Notes: generated by a model not told the origin, from the sequence alone. Shown: positions 28,352 through 39,118, numbered from the stretch's first letter. The stretch: 64,000 bases of DNA from an uncultured Clostridia bacterium (GCA_947165155.1 CAMUZI010000003.1:32032-96031); one strand, 5' to 3'. Numbers and translations are program-made.

Positions 28352-29737
28352 ATGCTAGATATACTATCGAACTTAAATGATGCGCTATATACCTATGTTC
28401 TAATAATATTGTTGCTCGGTTGTGGGCTTTACCTTTCATTTAGAACAAAATTCGCGCAAATCAGATTTTTTTTAGAATCCTTTAAATTAATAACAGAAAA
28501 AACAAATACAGGAGGAGTTTCGTCATTTCAAGCTGTTATGATTGCTACTGCCTCCAGGGTTGGTGTTGGAAATATCATCGGTGTATCATACGCGCTAATA
28601 GTGGGAGGTTCAGGTGCACTTCTTTGGATGTGGATAACTGCAATATTAGGATCATCATCCGCATGTGTAGAATGTATATTAGCACAAATTTATAAAGTAC
28701 GCAATGGTAATAGTTCCGCATTTACCGGAGGACCTGCATATTATATTCATCGTCTTTCTGGCAAACGTGGATTAGGTGTTTTGTTTTCTTGGTTATTAAT
28801 TTTATGTTTTTCAGTTGGATTCAATGGGTTGCAAGCGTACAATTTTTCATCTTCTTTTGAGCATTACATAGATGGATATCAAAGTAGTGCTTATAAATAT
28901 ATAGTTGGGTTAGGGCTTTCGTGTGCAATTTTGTTAATAATTTCAAAAGGAATCAAAAGTGTGGGTATAATGTCTTCCGTTTTAGTTCCTACGAAAGCTA
29001 TCATATACATTGGGATTGCACTGTATGTAACTTTGTCTAATATTGATAAACTCCCCTTTATATTTAGATCGATAATTTCAAATGCGTTTGATTTCAGAGC
29101 TATTTTTGCCGGATTTTCTAGTAGTGCATTAATGATCGGAGTAAAAAGAGGACTTTATTCTAATGAGGCAGGAATGGGAAGTGCACCAAATGTAGCGGCA
29201 TCTGCAGATACTAGTCACCCAGCGAGACAGGGAATACTACAGATTTTTTCTGTATTTATGGATACCTTAATATGTACTTCTACTGCATTTTTGATTTTAG
29301 CTTCTGGTGTAAGTATAAATCCGAATGATACTGGTATCTATGTAGTCCAACAAGCTTTGTCGAGTCAATTAGGTGCTTTTGGCATTCACTTCATATCATT
29401 TTTCATTCTTCTTTTTTCATTTACCTCGATATTTGGAAATTATTGTTATGCAGAATCAAATATACTTTACATATGCGGGACAAATAAGGTGTTAAAATTT
29501 TTCAGACCGTTTTGTATAGTTCCGGTATTTTTAGGGACGATAATCAAATCGGAGCTTGCATGGAATATTGCAGATATTTGCATGGGGTTGATGGCCATAA
29601 TGAATATAATTTTCATATTAAAAGGTTCTACACAGGCGGTAAAATGCTTAAATAACTACTCTGAGTTGAAAAAGAAAAATAAGAATATGAAATTTATAGC
29701 AAAAGATATTGGAATTAAGGACACTGTTTGGGAGTAG
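28352..29737 (+). CDS. Sodium:alanine symporter (AGCS) family protein
   Basis: 461 aa; GVSSFQAVMIATASRVGVGNIIGVSYAL, AGMGSAPNVAASADTSHPARQGILQIFSVFMDTLICTSTAFLIL. Confidence 0.92.
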   Translation: MLDILSNLNDALYTYVLIILLLGCGLYLSFRTKFAQIRFFLESFKLITEKTNTGGVSSFQAVMIATASRVGVGNIIGVSYALIVGGSGALLWMWITAILGSSSACVECILAQIYKVRNGNSSAFTGGPAYYIHRLSGKRGLGVLFSWLLILCFSVGFNGLQAYNFSSSFEHYIDGYQSSAYKYIVGLGLSCAILLIISKGIKSVGIMSSVLVPTKAIIYIGIALYVTLSNIDKLPFIFRSIISNAFDFRAIFAGFSSSALMIGVKRGLYSNEAGMGSAPNVAASADTSHPARQGILQIFSVFMDTLICTSTAFLILASGVSINPNDTGIYVVQQALSSQLGAFGIHFISFFILLFSFTSIFGNYCYAESNILYICGTNKVLKFFRPFCIVPVFLGTIIKSELAWNIADICMGLMAIMNIIFILKGSTQAVKCLNNYSELKKKNKNMKFIAKDIGIKDTVWE

Positions 29738-29955
29738 CAGGATTTGCTAATGATTAATAATATTCCGAGAATAAGATTTAAAAAATGAGAGCTTGGTTTA
29801 TGTCATTTTAGCCCCTTCTTTTTTCATAACAATTTCATGATATAAGATTGTTGATTCAATTCTGATAATACTGTCTAAATTAGTCAATTGAAAAAAATAA
29901 TTAAAAATGTGAGACTCGATATGATGGACACAGGAATTGGAAGTATGATTTGTAA

Positions 29956-30486
29956 TTGACAGAATTATCTAATTTGACACATAAGAGGACTCAAATGAAT
30001 GGTGATGTGCTATTTAAAATTAAAACTAGATTAAGTAAGCCTCTGCTTATTGATGGAGTTAAGTTTTACCTTAGGAAAAGAAAGTTTTTTACTTTTTACA
30101 GAATATTTGCTATTTCTTTATCATTAATTTTTGGTACATTGAGTATGATTTGGAAACACTATGGTCTTGCATTGTTTTTTCTATTCATTTTGATTTATTT
30201 ATTATACATTCACCACTTTTATCACTATATTTTAAAAAAACAATCAAAATATAGTTATGACTTGGAACAAGAGTGTAATTTTTACGAAGACAGATTAGAA
30301 ATTAAAACAGATATTTTTAACCTCATTGTTATGTACAGCAAGGTTCATGCTGCGGTCGAGAAAGATAAAGCTTTTTACCTATTGTTTGAATACTGGATAA
30401 TTTGCATTGATAAGGGCGCCTTCGTTAAAGAGAAGGAATTGGATAACTTTAAACGTTTTATCAGAAGTAAGATTGTTTTTGAATGA
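29956..30486 (+). CDS. YcxB-like membrane protein
   Basis: 176 aa, two TM helices followed by C-domain YEDRLEIKTDIFNLIVMYSKVHAAVEKDKAFYLLFEYWIICIDKGAF. Confidence 0.6.
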   Translation: MTELSNLTHKRTQMNGDVLFKIKTRLSKPLLIDGVKFYLRKRKFFTFYRIFAISLSLIFGTLSMIWKHYGLALFFLFILIYLLYIHHFYHYILKKQSKYSYDLEQECNFYEDRLEIKTDIFNLIVMYSKVHAAVEKDKAFYLLFEYWIICIDKGAFVKEKELDNFKRFIRSKIVFE

Positions 30487-30499
30487 AGTGTAAAAGTAA

Positions 30500-30642
30500 G
30501 GTATTGCTAAAAATAGATAGATAAAGCGAAGTAATTTAAGTACACCAGTTAAAAAAACAACAGAATTAAAGTAATCAGCAGACTTTATTCCTTCATTTTT
30601 CGAGTGATAGTTTCACGATTTCTACCTACTTTTAGCAATACC
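30500..30642 (-). repeat. MITE-like element copy D (143 bp), best-preserved termini
   Basis: 5' ggtattgctaaaaatagatagataaagc ... tttctacctacttttagcaatacc 3': perfect outer ggtattgctaaaa/ttttagcaatacc inverted repeat. Confidence 0.8.
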
Positions 30643-30716
30643 TAGAATAAATTACATGTTGACATTACTTGTAAAATATGTTTAATAGTACCCATGATCG
30701 CAAAGTGGGGTAACAG

Positions 30717-31679
30717 TTGAAAACAGTTGCTATTTTAACAAGTGGAGGAGACGCTCCCGGAATGAACGCGGTTATTCGTGCGATAGTTGTACTGTCTGTA
30801 GCAAATAACTTTCGAATTCTTGGAATTCTAAGGGGATTTGGAGGTTTGATCAACCGCGACGTTTACGAAATGAACATACACACAGTTTCGGAGATAATAG
30901 AAAAGGGTGGAACGATTCTTTACACTACCAGAAGCCCTGAGTTTCTTACAAATGACGGCTTGAAAAAAGCTACTGATTCTTGCAGAGACTTGGGAATAGA
31001 TGTTGTGGTTGTTCTGGGCGGAGAAGGCTCCATTTTGGGTGCGAAGAGGTTATATGAAAACGGAGTAAATTGTATTTGTATTCCATGTACTATAGATAAT
31101 GATGTTCTATGTAGTGATAATTCGATTGGATTTGATACGGCTGTTAATACTGCAACCTCTATGGTTGATAAAATTAGAGATACTGCACAGGCACATGATA
31201 GATGTAGCGTGATTGAGGTTATGGGAAGAAAATGCGGAAACATAGCACTTCATACGGGGATCTCAGTAGGTGCCACAGCAATTCTTGTTCCAGAATATAA
31301 ATTTGATTTTGATTCTGATATAATAGAGAAGATAGGTTTTGCACAAGAAAACGGAAAGAAACATTTTATAATAATCGTAGCAGAAGGCCTTAAAATGACA
31401 CAAGAGATATCGTCTGAGATATCGCTGAGGACTGGGATCGAGTCGAGGGTGTCTATTTTGGGTTATGTTCAAAGAGGTGGCGCTCCGAGTTCCGCTGATA
31501 GGATTTTAGCAAGTAAAATGGGATGTTTTGCTGTTGAACTTATTGTAGAAAATAACTTGAATAATGTGGTATCAGTTGTCGGAAATTCTATGTCTCCGGT
31601 CCCTTTTTCGGAGATAAGAAATTTCAAGAAGAAATTTGATTTTAGTACATATGAAAAAGCGTTGAGTATATCAACATAA
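30717..31679 (+). CDS. pfkA: 6-phosphofructokinase (ATP-dependent)
   Basis: ILTSGGDAPGMNAVIRA, GGEGSILGAKRL, CTIDNDV, GFDTAVNTA, VEVMGR (VIEVMGRKCG), GYVQRGGAPSSADR; TTG start. Confidence 0.95.
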   Translation: MKTVAILTSGGDAPGMNAVIRAIVVLSVANNFRILGILRGFGGLINRDVYEMNIHTVSEIIEKGGTILYTTRSPEFLTNDGLKKATDSCRDLGIDVVVVLGGEGSILGAKRLYENGVNCICIPCTIDNDVLCSDNSIGFDTAVNTATSMVDKIRDTAQAHDRCSVIEVMGRKCGNIALHTGISVGATAILVPEYKFDFDSDIIEKIGFAQENGKKHFIIIVAEGLKMTQEISSEISLRTGIESRVSILGYVQRGGAPSSADRILASKMGCFAVELIVENNLNNVVSVVGNSMSPVPFSEIRNFKKKFDFSTYEKALSIST

Positions 31680-31763
31680 TAATATTCGGCTTTTGGATTT
31701 TGTTAGCGCTTATAATAATTCTTGTAAGATTTAATTTTTAAAAGAATAGTCTTTGGAGGTGAA

Positions 31764-32750
31764 ATGAGAGATAAGAAAAGCGGTTATTTGAAGCATCTTT
31801 TTTTGTTTTTTTTCACCCTACTTTGTCTTTCAGGCATCGGCATGGTTTACCTAGATTGGATATACTCTAAGATAAACGATAAAGATGTCATCATCATAGA
31901 TGGATGCAAGGATAGTAATGAGACAAGTATGAACAATGAGGTATTAAATATTTTAATGCTAGGTGTTGATGAATTAGATGGCAAGTGTAGGGGAAGAACC
32001 GATGCTATTATGGCAGTTTCAGTTAACACGAAAACCGAGACTATAAAACTTATTTCTTTGATGAGAGATTTGTGGGTCCCTATTCCAGGACACGGTGAAG
32101 GTAAATTAAATTGGGCGTATCCAAAAGGTGGTATAAACCTTCTTTCTAATGTCATATTTAATCAATTTGGTCTACGATTCGACAGATACGTCATAATGGA
32201 CTTTGGTAGATTTAAATATGTGATAGACCAATTGGGGGGTGTCGATCTTTCTCTAACAAAGGACGAAGTTAACTTTATCAATCGTGCCGTTACCAACAAA
32301 ACAAAATTGCGTGGAAGTGGTCTAATGCATCTAGATGGAGATCAAGCGCTTCAATTTGCACGTGATAGGGATGATCCGACGGCAGATTTTAAACGTACAG
32401 AAAGACAGAGAGAACTTGTAGGTGCAATAATAAAGCAAGTTGCAAGCAAAATTGTAAATGAAAATGGTGTATTGAGTTTGATATCGGCTGTTAATAATGT
32501 GATGAAATCGCTAAAAACCAACTTCAGTTTATCTGAAGCAATCTCGTTGGCAAGAATATCGAAAAAATTTATAAATTATAGAATACTTACATATAGAATA
32601 CCCGAAAATTATCAATCTGGGATGAGAAACGGTCATAGTGTTCTTATATCAAATTTAGATGAGTGCAAGAAGCTATTAAAAAAATATATAGATGGTGAAA
32701 GTAACTCTGATATCAATCAAAACATTTCTAAGGTCAAACAAACACAATAA
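31764..32750 (+). CDS. LytR-CpsA-Psr (LCP) family protein
   Basis: N-terminal TM; LGVDELDGKCRGRTDAIMAVSVN, LISLMRDLWVPIPG, DQLGGVDLSLTKDE, LDGDQALQFARDRDDPTADFKRTERQRELV. Confidence 0.93.
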   Translation: MRDKKSGYLKHLFLFFFTLLCLSGIGMVYLDWIYSKINDKDVIIIDGCKDSNETSMNNEVLNILMLGVDELDGKCRGRTDAIMAVSVNTKTETIKLISLMRDLWVPIPGHGEGKLNWAYPKGGINLLSNVIFNQFGLRFDRYVIMDFGRFKYVIDQLGGVDLSLTKDEVNFINRAVTNKTKLRGSGLMHLDGDQALQFARDRDDPTADFKRTERQRELVGAIIKQVASKIVNENGVLSLISAVNNVMKSLKTNFSLSEAISLARISKKFINYRILTYRIPENYQSGMRNGHSVLISNLDECKKLLKKYIDGESNSDINQNISKVKQTQ

Positions 32751-32899
32751 AATATTCTGCGGTATTCCAATTGAAAAAATACTCAAAATGAAATGATTTC
32801 ACATTTTACCTTTAAATATTAGGTTCATAGTTTTTGCTTATTTTTGGCGACGCTAAATAAATTGAATTCTGGTTCAGTTTCAATTTTGTTCTAAGTAGT

Positions 32900-33030
32900 C
32901 GTATTGTCAAAATTATCAAAAAAGTTTATAAATTATGGAGTACTTACGTATAAACGGCCAAAAGACTTACAGTTTGAAATGGAGCATAAGAGTGGTGTTC
33001 TTATATGAGTTAAAGAAATACTAAAATATA
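32900..33030 (+). pseudogene. Degenerate duplicate of the 3' end of the LCP gene
   Basis: atcaaaaaagtttataaattatggagtacttacgtataaa...gtgttcttatatgag aligns with 32557-32690 at a ~357-bp offset. Confidence 0.8.
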
Positions 33031-33042
33031 CACAATGATATA

Positions 33043-34026
33043 ATGGGGATGATAATTGTTATGATAAGAATAAAACCTCACTTAAAAAAAAATAATCGCC
33101 CTTGGAATACTTTTAGGAAATCTGTTTACTTTTCAAGCGTAATTATGTTTGTAGTTTCTCTATATCTCATATTCGAGTATGCAGTAATTGACGGACTGAA
33201 ATTCAATGAAAATACAAATGAAATACAAAAAGTTTGGGAACAATCAGATCTAAATGACAATTACAATGATTACAATGAAAAATTTTATGATCTTATGAAA
33301 ATAAACCCTGATATCAAAGGATGGATAAAAATAAATGGAACGGTTATAGATTATCCAGTTTTGCAGTCATCACAAGAGGATCCTTCGTTTTACCTTTATA
33401 GAAATTACAAAAAAGAAAAAGATAAAAATGGAAGTATTTTTATGAACTCTGATATATCTTTGCTTGAAAGAGATACTAAAAATATAGTTTTACATGGGCA
33501 CAACATGAAAAATGGAACTATGTTCGCATCTATTGCGAAATATGGTAGTCAATGCGGAAATAAATATGGAAATGTGAATTTTTTTAAATCAGCTCCGATA
33601 ATTAAATTCGATACTATTTTTGAACCGGGAACCTGGAAAATTTTTGCCATAATAAAAACTAATAGCAATCCAAAACATGGGAGCCTATTTTATAATTATT
33701 TAATGCCATTTTTTAGTTCAAAACATGATTTTTTGAAATTAATATATGATCTGAAAATTAGATCTGTTTTGAATATTCCAGTGGATGTTTGCGAATATGA
33801 CAAAATATTAACATTATCGACATGTTCATACGAAATGGAAGGTTTTAGAACCGTTGTGTTTGCTCGCAAATTGAGAAAAGGTGAAAGTGAACTTATTGAT
33901 TTAGATCAAGTGAGCGTAAACAACAACCCGCTGATGCCAGAAGGATGGTATAAGACAAGAAAAATGAAAATGCCTAAATTTCCATCTTTCGAAGAATATG
34001 AGAAATCCAAAATTGAAAAAAACTAA
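33043..34026 (+). CDS. Class B sortase
   Basis: INPDIKGWIKINGTVIDYPVLQS, NIVLHGHNMKNGTMFASI, LTLSTCSYEMEGFRTVVFARK. Confidence 0.92.
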   Translation: MGMIIVMIRIKPHLKKNNRPWNTFRKSVYFSSVIMFVVSLYLIFEYAVIDGLKFNENTNEIQKVWEQSDLNDNYNDYNEKFYDLMKINPDIKGWIKINGTVIDYPVLQSSQEDPSFYLYRNYKKEKDKNGSIFMNSDISLLERDTKNIVLHGHNMKNGTMFASIAKYGSQCGNKYGNVNFFKSAPIIKFDTIFEPGTWKIFAIIKTNSNPKHGSLFYNYLMPFFSSKHDFLKLIYDLKIRSVLNIPVDVCEYDKILTLSTCSYEMEGFRTVVFARKLRKGESELIDLDQVSVNNNPLMPEGWYKTRKMKMPKFPSFEEYEKSKIEKN

Positions 34027-34221
34027 AAAATAGTGTAAAAAATCAATGCCTGTTTTTCAAAATATTAAGAGTAGGCAAAAAAATCGATAATTATTTAATT
34101 TATGTAAGCTTATTCCATATTACGTCTATTAGCTTTTAAAAATGCCAAAATAGTTAACAAGCTTATTTTTGTTTACTTATTAGTAGTTTTACAATTTCTA
34201 TTTATCTCCAGCAGTACCAAT

Positions 34222-35298
34222 TTAATATATTGAAACTTTACCATCATACAAATTAGCACCATTAACTACTACCGCGTCCCCTTCATGCAAAGACAATGGA
34301 TCTGATTCATTGCGTTCGCATATCACACAGTTGTTTGATTCATATTTTATATTTATTTTTTTAAATTTGAAAACTCTTTTATCTAGTATAAAAACTCCTT
34401 TTTGACCGCCGACTTCATGGACCGCTCCCTTTTTGATTTTTATGCCTTCTACACAGCTAGTTCTTATTTTTACGTTCTCTAGTCTAGAATTTATCAAATT
34501 ATCATCTATTTCGGCTTCAAAAATAGAAATTTTATCATAAGATTGAGAAAGATAACATTTGATTTCGTCGCTCGACATTTCCAATTTTATATCATAATTG
34601 CCTGGGGGATCTAATTTTTTATCACACACCATAATACATTTACTTCCCACGATAATTTTACCTAGCACGTTTCCATCTACAGATTTTTCCTTCTTGTAGT
34701 CTTTAAAGTTTAAACTATTGAAATTAACTTCTGTGGAAAGCTGTTCTTCAAACCCATCAACAAAATAAGAAAAAATTCCATTTTCTTTCGACCTGACCTC
34801 ATTGAACTTTATTTTTTCTCCCAAACTACTCTTTGATATGTTTTTTACTCCTTTTTTCATTATGGATTCTTTATTTATAATAAATTTTTCTATTTGCGGA
34901 TAATATTTCTTTTCTCGAGTAAACTTCCTTATAAAATTATTTATCTGATAATTTAAGAAATCGATATTATTAGATCTTATAAAACCATCCTCGCCCAAAG
35001 AACTTTGATAATCACTATTTAAATCTTCTTCTGAATCGTAAGTTCGATAAATAACTTGATTTTTCGCAACTCTCTTTTTATCATCCACTGTCAATCTAAC
35101 AAACTTGGAATCATCTTTAACTAAAATTTCATCCCTAATAAAGAGTGCACACGCATCAACATATTCACTATGTACATCATACTTGGCATACTCAGTTTTG
35201 ACTCTTGCAAACAAAAAAACACAAATCCGATGAGTCGCAAAAAGAGACACCAAAAAAAGCAAAAAAAATATAAAACTTCTCTTATTTAGCTTATACAC
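34222..35298 (-). CDS. HlyD-like/membrane-fusion-type protein
   Basis: 358 aa; N-terminal TM, coiled/hairpin middle, C-terminal GAVHEVGGQKGVFILDKRVFKFKKINIKYESNN...LHEGDAVVVNGANLYDGKVS. Confidence 0.55.
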   Translation of the reverse strand: MYKLNKRSFIFFLLFLVSLFATHRICVFLFARVKTEYAKYDVHSEYVDACALFIRDEILVKDDSKFVRLTVDDKKRVAKNQVIYRTYDSEEDLNSDYQSSLGEDGFIRSNNIDFLNYQINNFIRKFTREKKYYPQIEKFIINKESIMKKGVKNISKSSLGEKIKFNEVRSKENGIFSYFVDGFEEQLSTEVNFNSLNFKDYKKEKSVDGNVLGKIIVGSKCIMVCDKKLDPPGNYDIKLEMSSDEIKCYLSQSYDKISIFEAEIDDNLINSRLENVKIRTSCVEGIKIKKGAVHEVGGQKGVFILDKRVFKFKKINIKYESNNCVICERNESDPLSLHEGDAVVVNGANLYDGKVSIY

Positions 35299-36220
35299 GT
35301 TTCTTTATAACTTCCATAGCAGAATTCACTACATGATCACAAGTCAGACCATAATAATTTTTCAAGAAGTCTAAATTTCCGACCTGTCCAAACTCGTCGT
35401 TCACAGAAACAGATTTAATGGGAACTGGAAAACTTCCTGACGCTACTTCACTTACAGCCGAAAACAACCCACCATATCGATTATGATTTTCAGCACAAAC
35501 GGCACACCTTGTTTTTCTCATAGAACTTATAACTGAATTCTCATCTAAAGGTTTCAAAGTGTGAACATTAATGATTTCAGCAGAAATTCCTTTTTCTTTC
35601 AAAATCTCATATGCTTTTATACATTCGTACACTAAAATTCCAGTACAAAAAATCGAGACATCTTCCCCACTCCGAATTAAATCAGCAGAAAATAAGTTGA
35701 ACTCATATTCATCATCGAACACCCTAGGAGTTTCTTTTCTAAACATTCTTACGTACAACGGACCTCTGAAATCTATGACTTGCCGCATCGATTTTTCTAA
35801 TTGAATATCATCACAAGGCTCAAATATCGACATAGACGGCATACTTCTCATTATCCCTACGTCCTCAAAACTCATATGCGTTCCACCGTTGTTTTCAGCC
35901 GCTATCCCTGGGTCAAGACCAAATATTTTAACATTTTGTTTCGCATAACATATAGAAACCGCAACTTGATCACAAATTCTGCGCGTAGCAAAAGGAGTAA
36001 ACGTAAATATAAACGGATTCATTCCATAACTCGAAAGACCAGCCGCTATGCTTGCCATATTTTGTTCTGCAACCCCAACATTAAAACATCTATCCGGGAA
36101 TTTTTTAACCAAGTCAGATAACCCTGCTGCCTTCGCAAGATCAGCATTTATGACAACTATGCTTTTATCGTATGACATAAAATCACATAGCTTAGAATAT
36201 AAGACTTTTCGCATTTCCAT
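35291..36220 (-). CDS. Transketolase C-terminal subunit
   Basis: 309 aa; VVINADLAKAAGLSDLVKKFPDRCFNVGVAEQNMASIAAGLSSYG, GTHMSFEDVGIMRSMPSM. Confidence 0.92.
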   Translation of the reverse strand: MEMRKVLYSKLCDFMSYDKSIVVINADLAKAAGLSDLVKKFPDRCFNVGVAEQNMASIAAGLSSYGMNPFIFTFTPFATRRICDQVAVSICYAKQNVKIFGLDPGIAAENNGGTHMSFEDVGIMRSMPSMSIFEPCDDIQLEKSMRQVIDFRGPLYVRMFRKETPRVFDDEYEFNLFSADLIRSGEDVSIFCTGILVYECIKAYEILKEKGISAEIINVHTLKPLDENSVISSMRKTRCAVCAENHNRYGGLFSAVSEVASGSFPVPIKSVSVNDEFGQVGNLDFLKNYYGLTCDHVVNSAMEVIKKRV

Positions 36221-36221
36221 A

Positions 36222-37052
36222 TCAAACTTCTCCTAACTCTTTAAATGCAAGGGCCATTTGCTCTTTAGAAATTTTCATACTATGATTGTTAGCGATATCT
36301 TTTTCAATAAAAGAAATCCCAAATCCCTTAATAGTCTTCGCAATAATCATATGAGGTTTGCCTTTGAACTTTTTTGACTCACTAATTGCTTCATCTATTT
36401 GCTTACAGGAGTTTCCATCTTCAACAAACAAAGTATGCCACCCAAATGCATTCCATTTTTCGCATATAGGATCTATGGAACAAACATCAGATGTCAAACC
36501 GTCAATTTGAGCACCATTATAATCAAGAAAAACAAATAAATTCCCCAATTTCTGATGCGCTGCAAACATAGCGGCTTCCCAAATTTGGCCTTCTTGAGAT
36601 TCGCCATCACCTATTATCGAATATATGGAAGCACCATCACCCTTCAATTTCGAGGCTAAAGACATCCCTACCGCACACGAGAGCCCCTGTCCCAAAGATC
36701 CAGCGGTCATATCAACACCGGGGGTTTTATTCATATCACAGTGACTAGGTAAACTCGTATTAGGACGATTAAGAGTTGATAAAAGTGATCTATCAAAAAA
36801 TCCAAAATTACATAGTGTCGCATAAAGAGCAGGGCCAGCATGTCCTTTAGATAAAACAAGACGGTCTCTTCCCACTTTTTTGCAACTTTTAGGATCGAAC
36901 CTCATATACTTTGAATATAGGACCGCTAAAATCTCAACTATCGATAAACTCCCACCAATATGTCCGACCCCGAAAGTACCAATCTGAAAGACTATATCTC
37001 GTCTGATTTTACGACAAATATCAGATAATTCCAATTTTTTCTCCTCGAGCAA
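36222..37052 (-). CDS. Transketolase N-terminal subunit
   Basis: 276 aa; GHIGGSLSIVEILAVLY, DRLVLSKGHAGPALYATL, DMTAGSLGQGLSCAVGMSLASK, GDGESQEGQIWEAAMFAAHQKL. Confidence 0.93.
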   Translation of the reverse strand: MLEEKKLELSDICRKIRRDIVFQIGTFGVGHIGGSLSIVEILAVLYSKYMRFDPKSCKKVGRDRLVLSKGHAGPALYATLCNFGFFDRSLLSTLNRPNTSLPSHCDMNKTPGVDMTAGSLGQGLSCAVGMSLASKLKGDGASIYSIIGDGESQEGQIWEAAMFAAHQKLGNLFVFLDYNGAQIDGLTSDVCSIDPICEKWNAFGWHTLFVEDGNSCKQIDEAISESKKFKGKPHMIIAKTIKGFGISFIEKDIANNHSMKISKEQMALAFKELGEV

Positions 37053-37269
37053 TCAGTTATCACAATTCTATATATTTAATCAACTAAAATCAACACTTTG
37101 GTCTATAACTCTAGACTAAAGTATTATTTCACACATTTCATTTAAGACAGAAATCACCAATAAAAAGGCACCGTGGACAAGGGAAAAAATTCGAAATAAA
37201 GCTTATCGATTAACTTTGTTTCTTTGGTTTTCATAATAATAAGTCTTTGTTGTGACAACATCTTTAAAA

Positions 37270-39024
37270 TCAAATAGACTTCCTTTTTCGAAATATCTTT
37301 GTGAGCTTCCCTTCAATATTGAAAGATTTCAAATCATCTTTGGTTACGATCTTCAAACAGAATAGCATTACTATATAAACTAACGCCGCCAAGCAGATAG
37401 AAAACACAGTCGAAATTTTTCCATCCAAGAATATCGAGCATACCTTATAAAGTAATTTTGAAGAATATGCACATACTACTCCAGATAAGGCAGGTTTTAA
37501 GAATATAGATTTAAAATCGATGGATATACGGGCATTTTTCAGTAACAATATCAAGGTGCACACGAATATAAATGAGTAGCAAACAAGAGTCCCAACACAA
37601 GCACCCCTTATATTTACTTCTGGAATTCCAACAAGTACATAGTTAAAAATTATCTTAATAAGCATTCCGATACTCAAAACTTTAACTGGTATATCTGCTC
37701 TTCCTATTGCCTGCAGCATACTGCAAATTGGAGTACTCAAAGAAATAAAAATTGCAGCAACTGCAAAAATAGACATTATCTGCGAACCTATAACAACTTC
37801 GCTAATATGTTTTCCCTTGTGAAGAGTGTTATAAATCAGATCCATTATCGGGTAAGAAAGAGAAGACAGTCCTAATCCCATAGGAATAGAAATTATTGAC
37901 GACATCTTTAGAATTTTTTCTATATTCTTCCTTATGTCAACCTTGTTCTTAAGAGTCCACGCAGAAGTTACAGTCGGAAGTGTACTTATCGATATCCCCT
38001 GTGCAATAGTTGGTATGAACATTGCGAGAGTCGAAGTATATCCAAAGCATCCCGAAAGAAAAACGTGTATATTTCCCCTTGATACGACATCTTTGGTTAT
38101 TAATCCGCGATACATGCTCACAAGTCTATCTTGGGAGTTAACTGCTATATCATATAATCTTCTTTTCACTAATATCGAATCGATTACCCCAGAAAGATTC
38201 ATTATTATTGCTCCCAAACCAATAGATACTGCAAATCTTAAAATTGAACGCAAAATTTCGCTCGAACTTCTCGATTTAGGAGAATTAACGAGCATCTCTT
38301 TTGATATGTTATCTCCCTTAATTTTGTATCTAAAACTTATATACATAAAACCCAACGCAGCACTTACCGCAACGCCAAGTATAGCTGCGGCAGAAGCGTA
38401 TGATAGTAACTTTCCTTGCGCCGTTATTGGATCATAACGAACTCCAAACAGCGTGCCACTTGATGCATAATTTTTTTTCCCAATGAAAATAGTCAAATAG
38501 GAAAATGATAAACCAAAAACACATCTACCAATAGATTCGATTATTTCTGAAACTGCTGTCGGAGTCATATTTCGCAATCCTTGATAATATCCCCTATAGC
38601 TTGACATAAGACATGAAAACAATAAAGTCGGAGCAAGCATAAAAGTGGAGTATATAGAATCAGGAGTGTGTGAAAGCTTAGAATATACAAAAGCACCAAC
38701 TATTATGCACGCAAATCCCATTAATCCTGTAGTTAAAAATATCGGGCCTGAAATTCTTTTTATTTTTCTAACATCTCTGAACCTATTCAATGCAACACTT
38801 TCAGAGACAACCCTAGAAATTGCTATAGGCAGTCCAGCCGTTGCCAGAGCATAAATTGGACCATACAAATCGTATGCACCAGTAAAGTATCCGCTTCCTT
38901 CTCCACCCAAAATAGACATCAAAGGGATTTTAAATAGTGCGCCAAAAACTCTTACTATTAACATTCCAAGTGTTATTATAAATGCACCCTTTTCAAATGA
39001 GTGTCCCAATTTTTTCTGATCCAT
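37270..39024 (-). CDS. SpoVB/MurJ-like polysaccharide flippase
   Basis: 584 aa, ~14 TM; FIITLGMLIVRVFGALFKIPL, YDLYGPIYALATAGLPIAISRVVSE, SYRGYYQGLRNMTPTAVSEIIES. Confidence 0.88.
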   Translation of the reverse strand: MDQKKLGHSFEKGAFIITLGMLIVRVFGALFKIPLMSILGGEGSGYFTGAYDLYGPIYALATAGLPIAISRVVSESVALNRFRDVRKIKRISGPIFLTTGLMGFACIIVGAFVYSKLSHTPDSIYSTFMLAPTLLFSCLMSSYRGYYQGLRNMTPTAVSEIIESIGRCVFGLSFSYLTIFIGKKNYASSGTLFGVRYDPITAQGKLLSYASAAAILGVAVSAALGFMYISFRYKIKGDNISKEMLVNSPKSRSSSEILRSILRFAVSIGLGAIIMNLSGVIDSILVKRRLYDIAVNSQDRLVSMYRGLITKDVVSRGNIHVFLSGCFGYTSTLAMFIPTIAQGISISTLPTVTSAWTLKNKVDIRKNIEKILKMSSIISIPMGLGLSSLSYPIMDLIYNTLHKGKHISEVVIGSQIMSIFAVAAIFISLSTPICSMLQAIGRADIPVKVLSIGMLIKIIFNYVLVGIPEVNIRGACVGTLVCYSFIFVCTLILLLKNARISIDFKSIFLKPALSGVVCAYSSKLLYKVCSIFLDGKISTVFSICLAALVYIVMLFCLKIVTKDDLKSFNIEGKLTKIFRKRKSI

Positions 39025-39089
39025 AATCGCACCGTAAAATAAAAATACATGTTCTGATTATAACAGAAAACGCCAAGTAATATCTACGG

Positions 39090-39118
39090 TTGACTTTAAA
39101 CATTTTTTTGTATATAAT
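39090..39118 (+). promoter_or_regulatory. SigA-type promoter upstream of 39181 ORF
   Basis: TTGACT (39090-39095), 17 nt, TATAAT (39113-39118). Confidence 0.5.
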
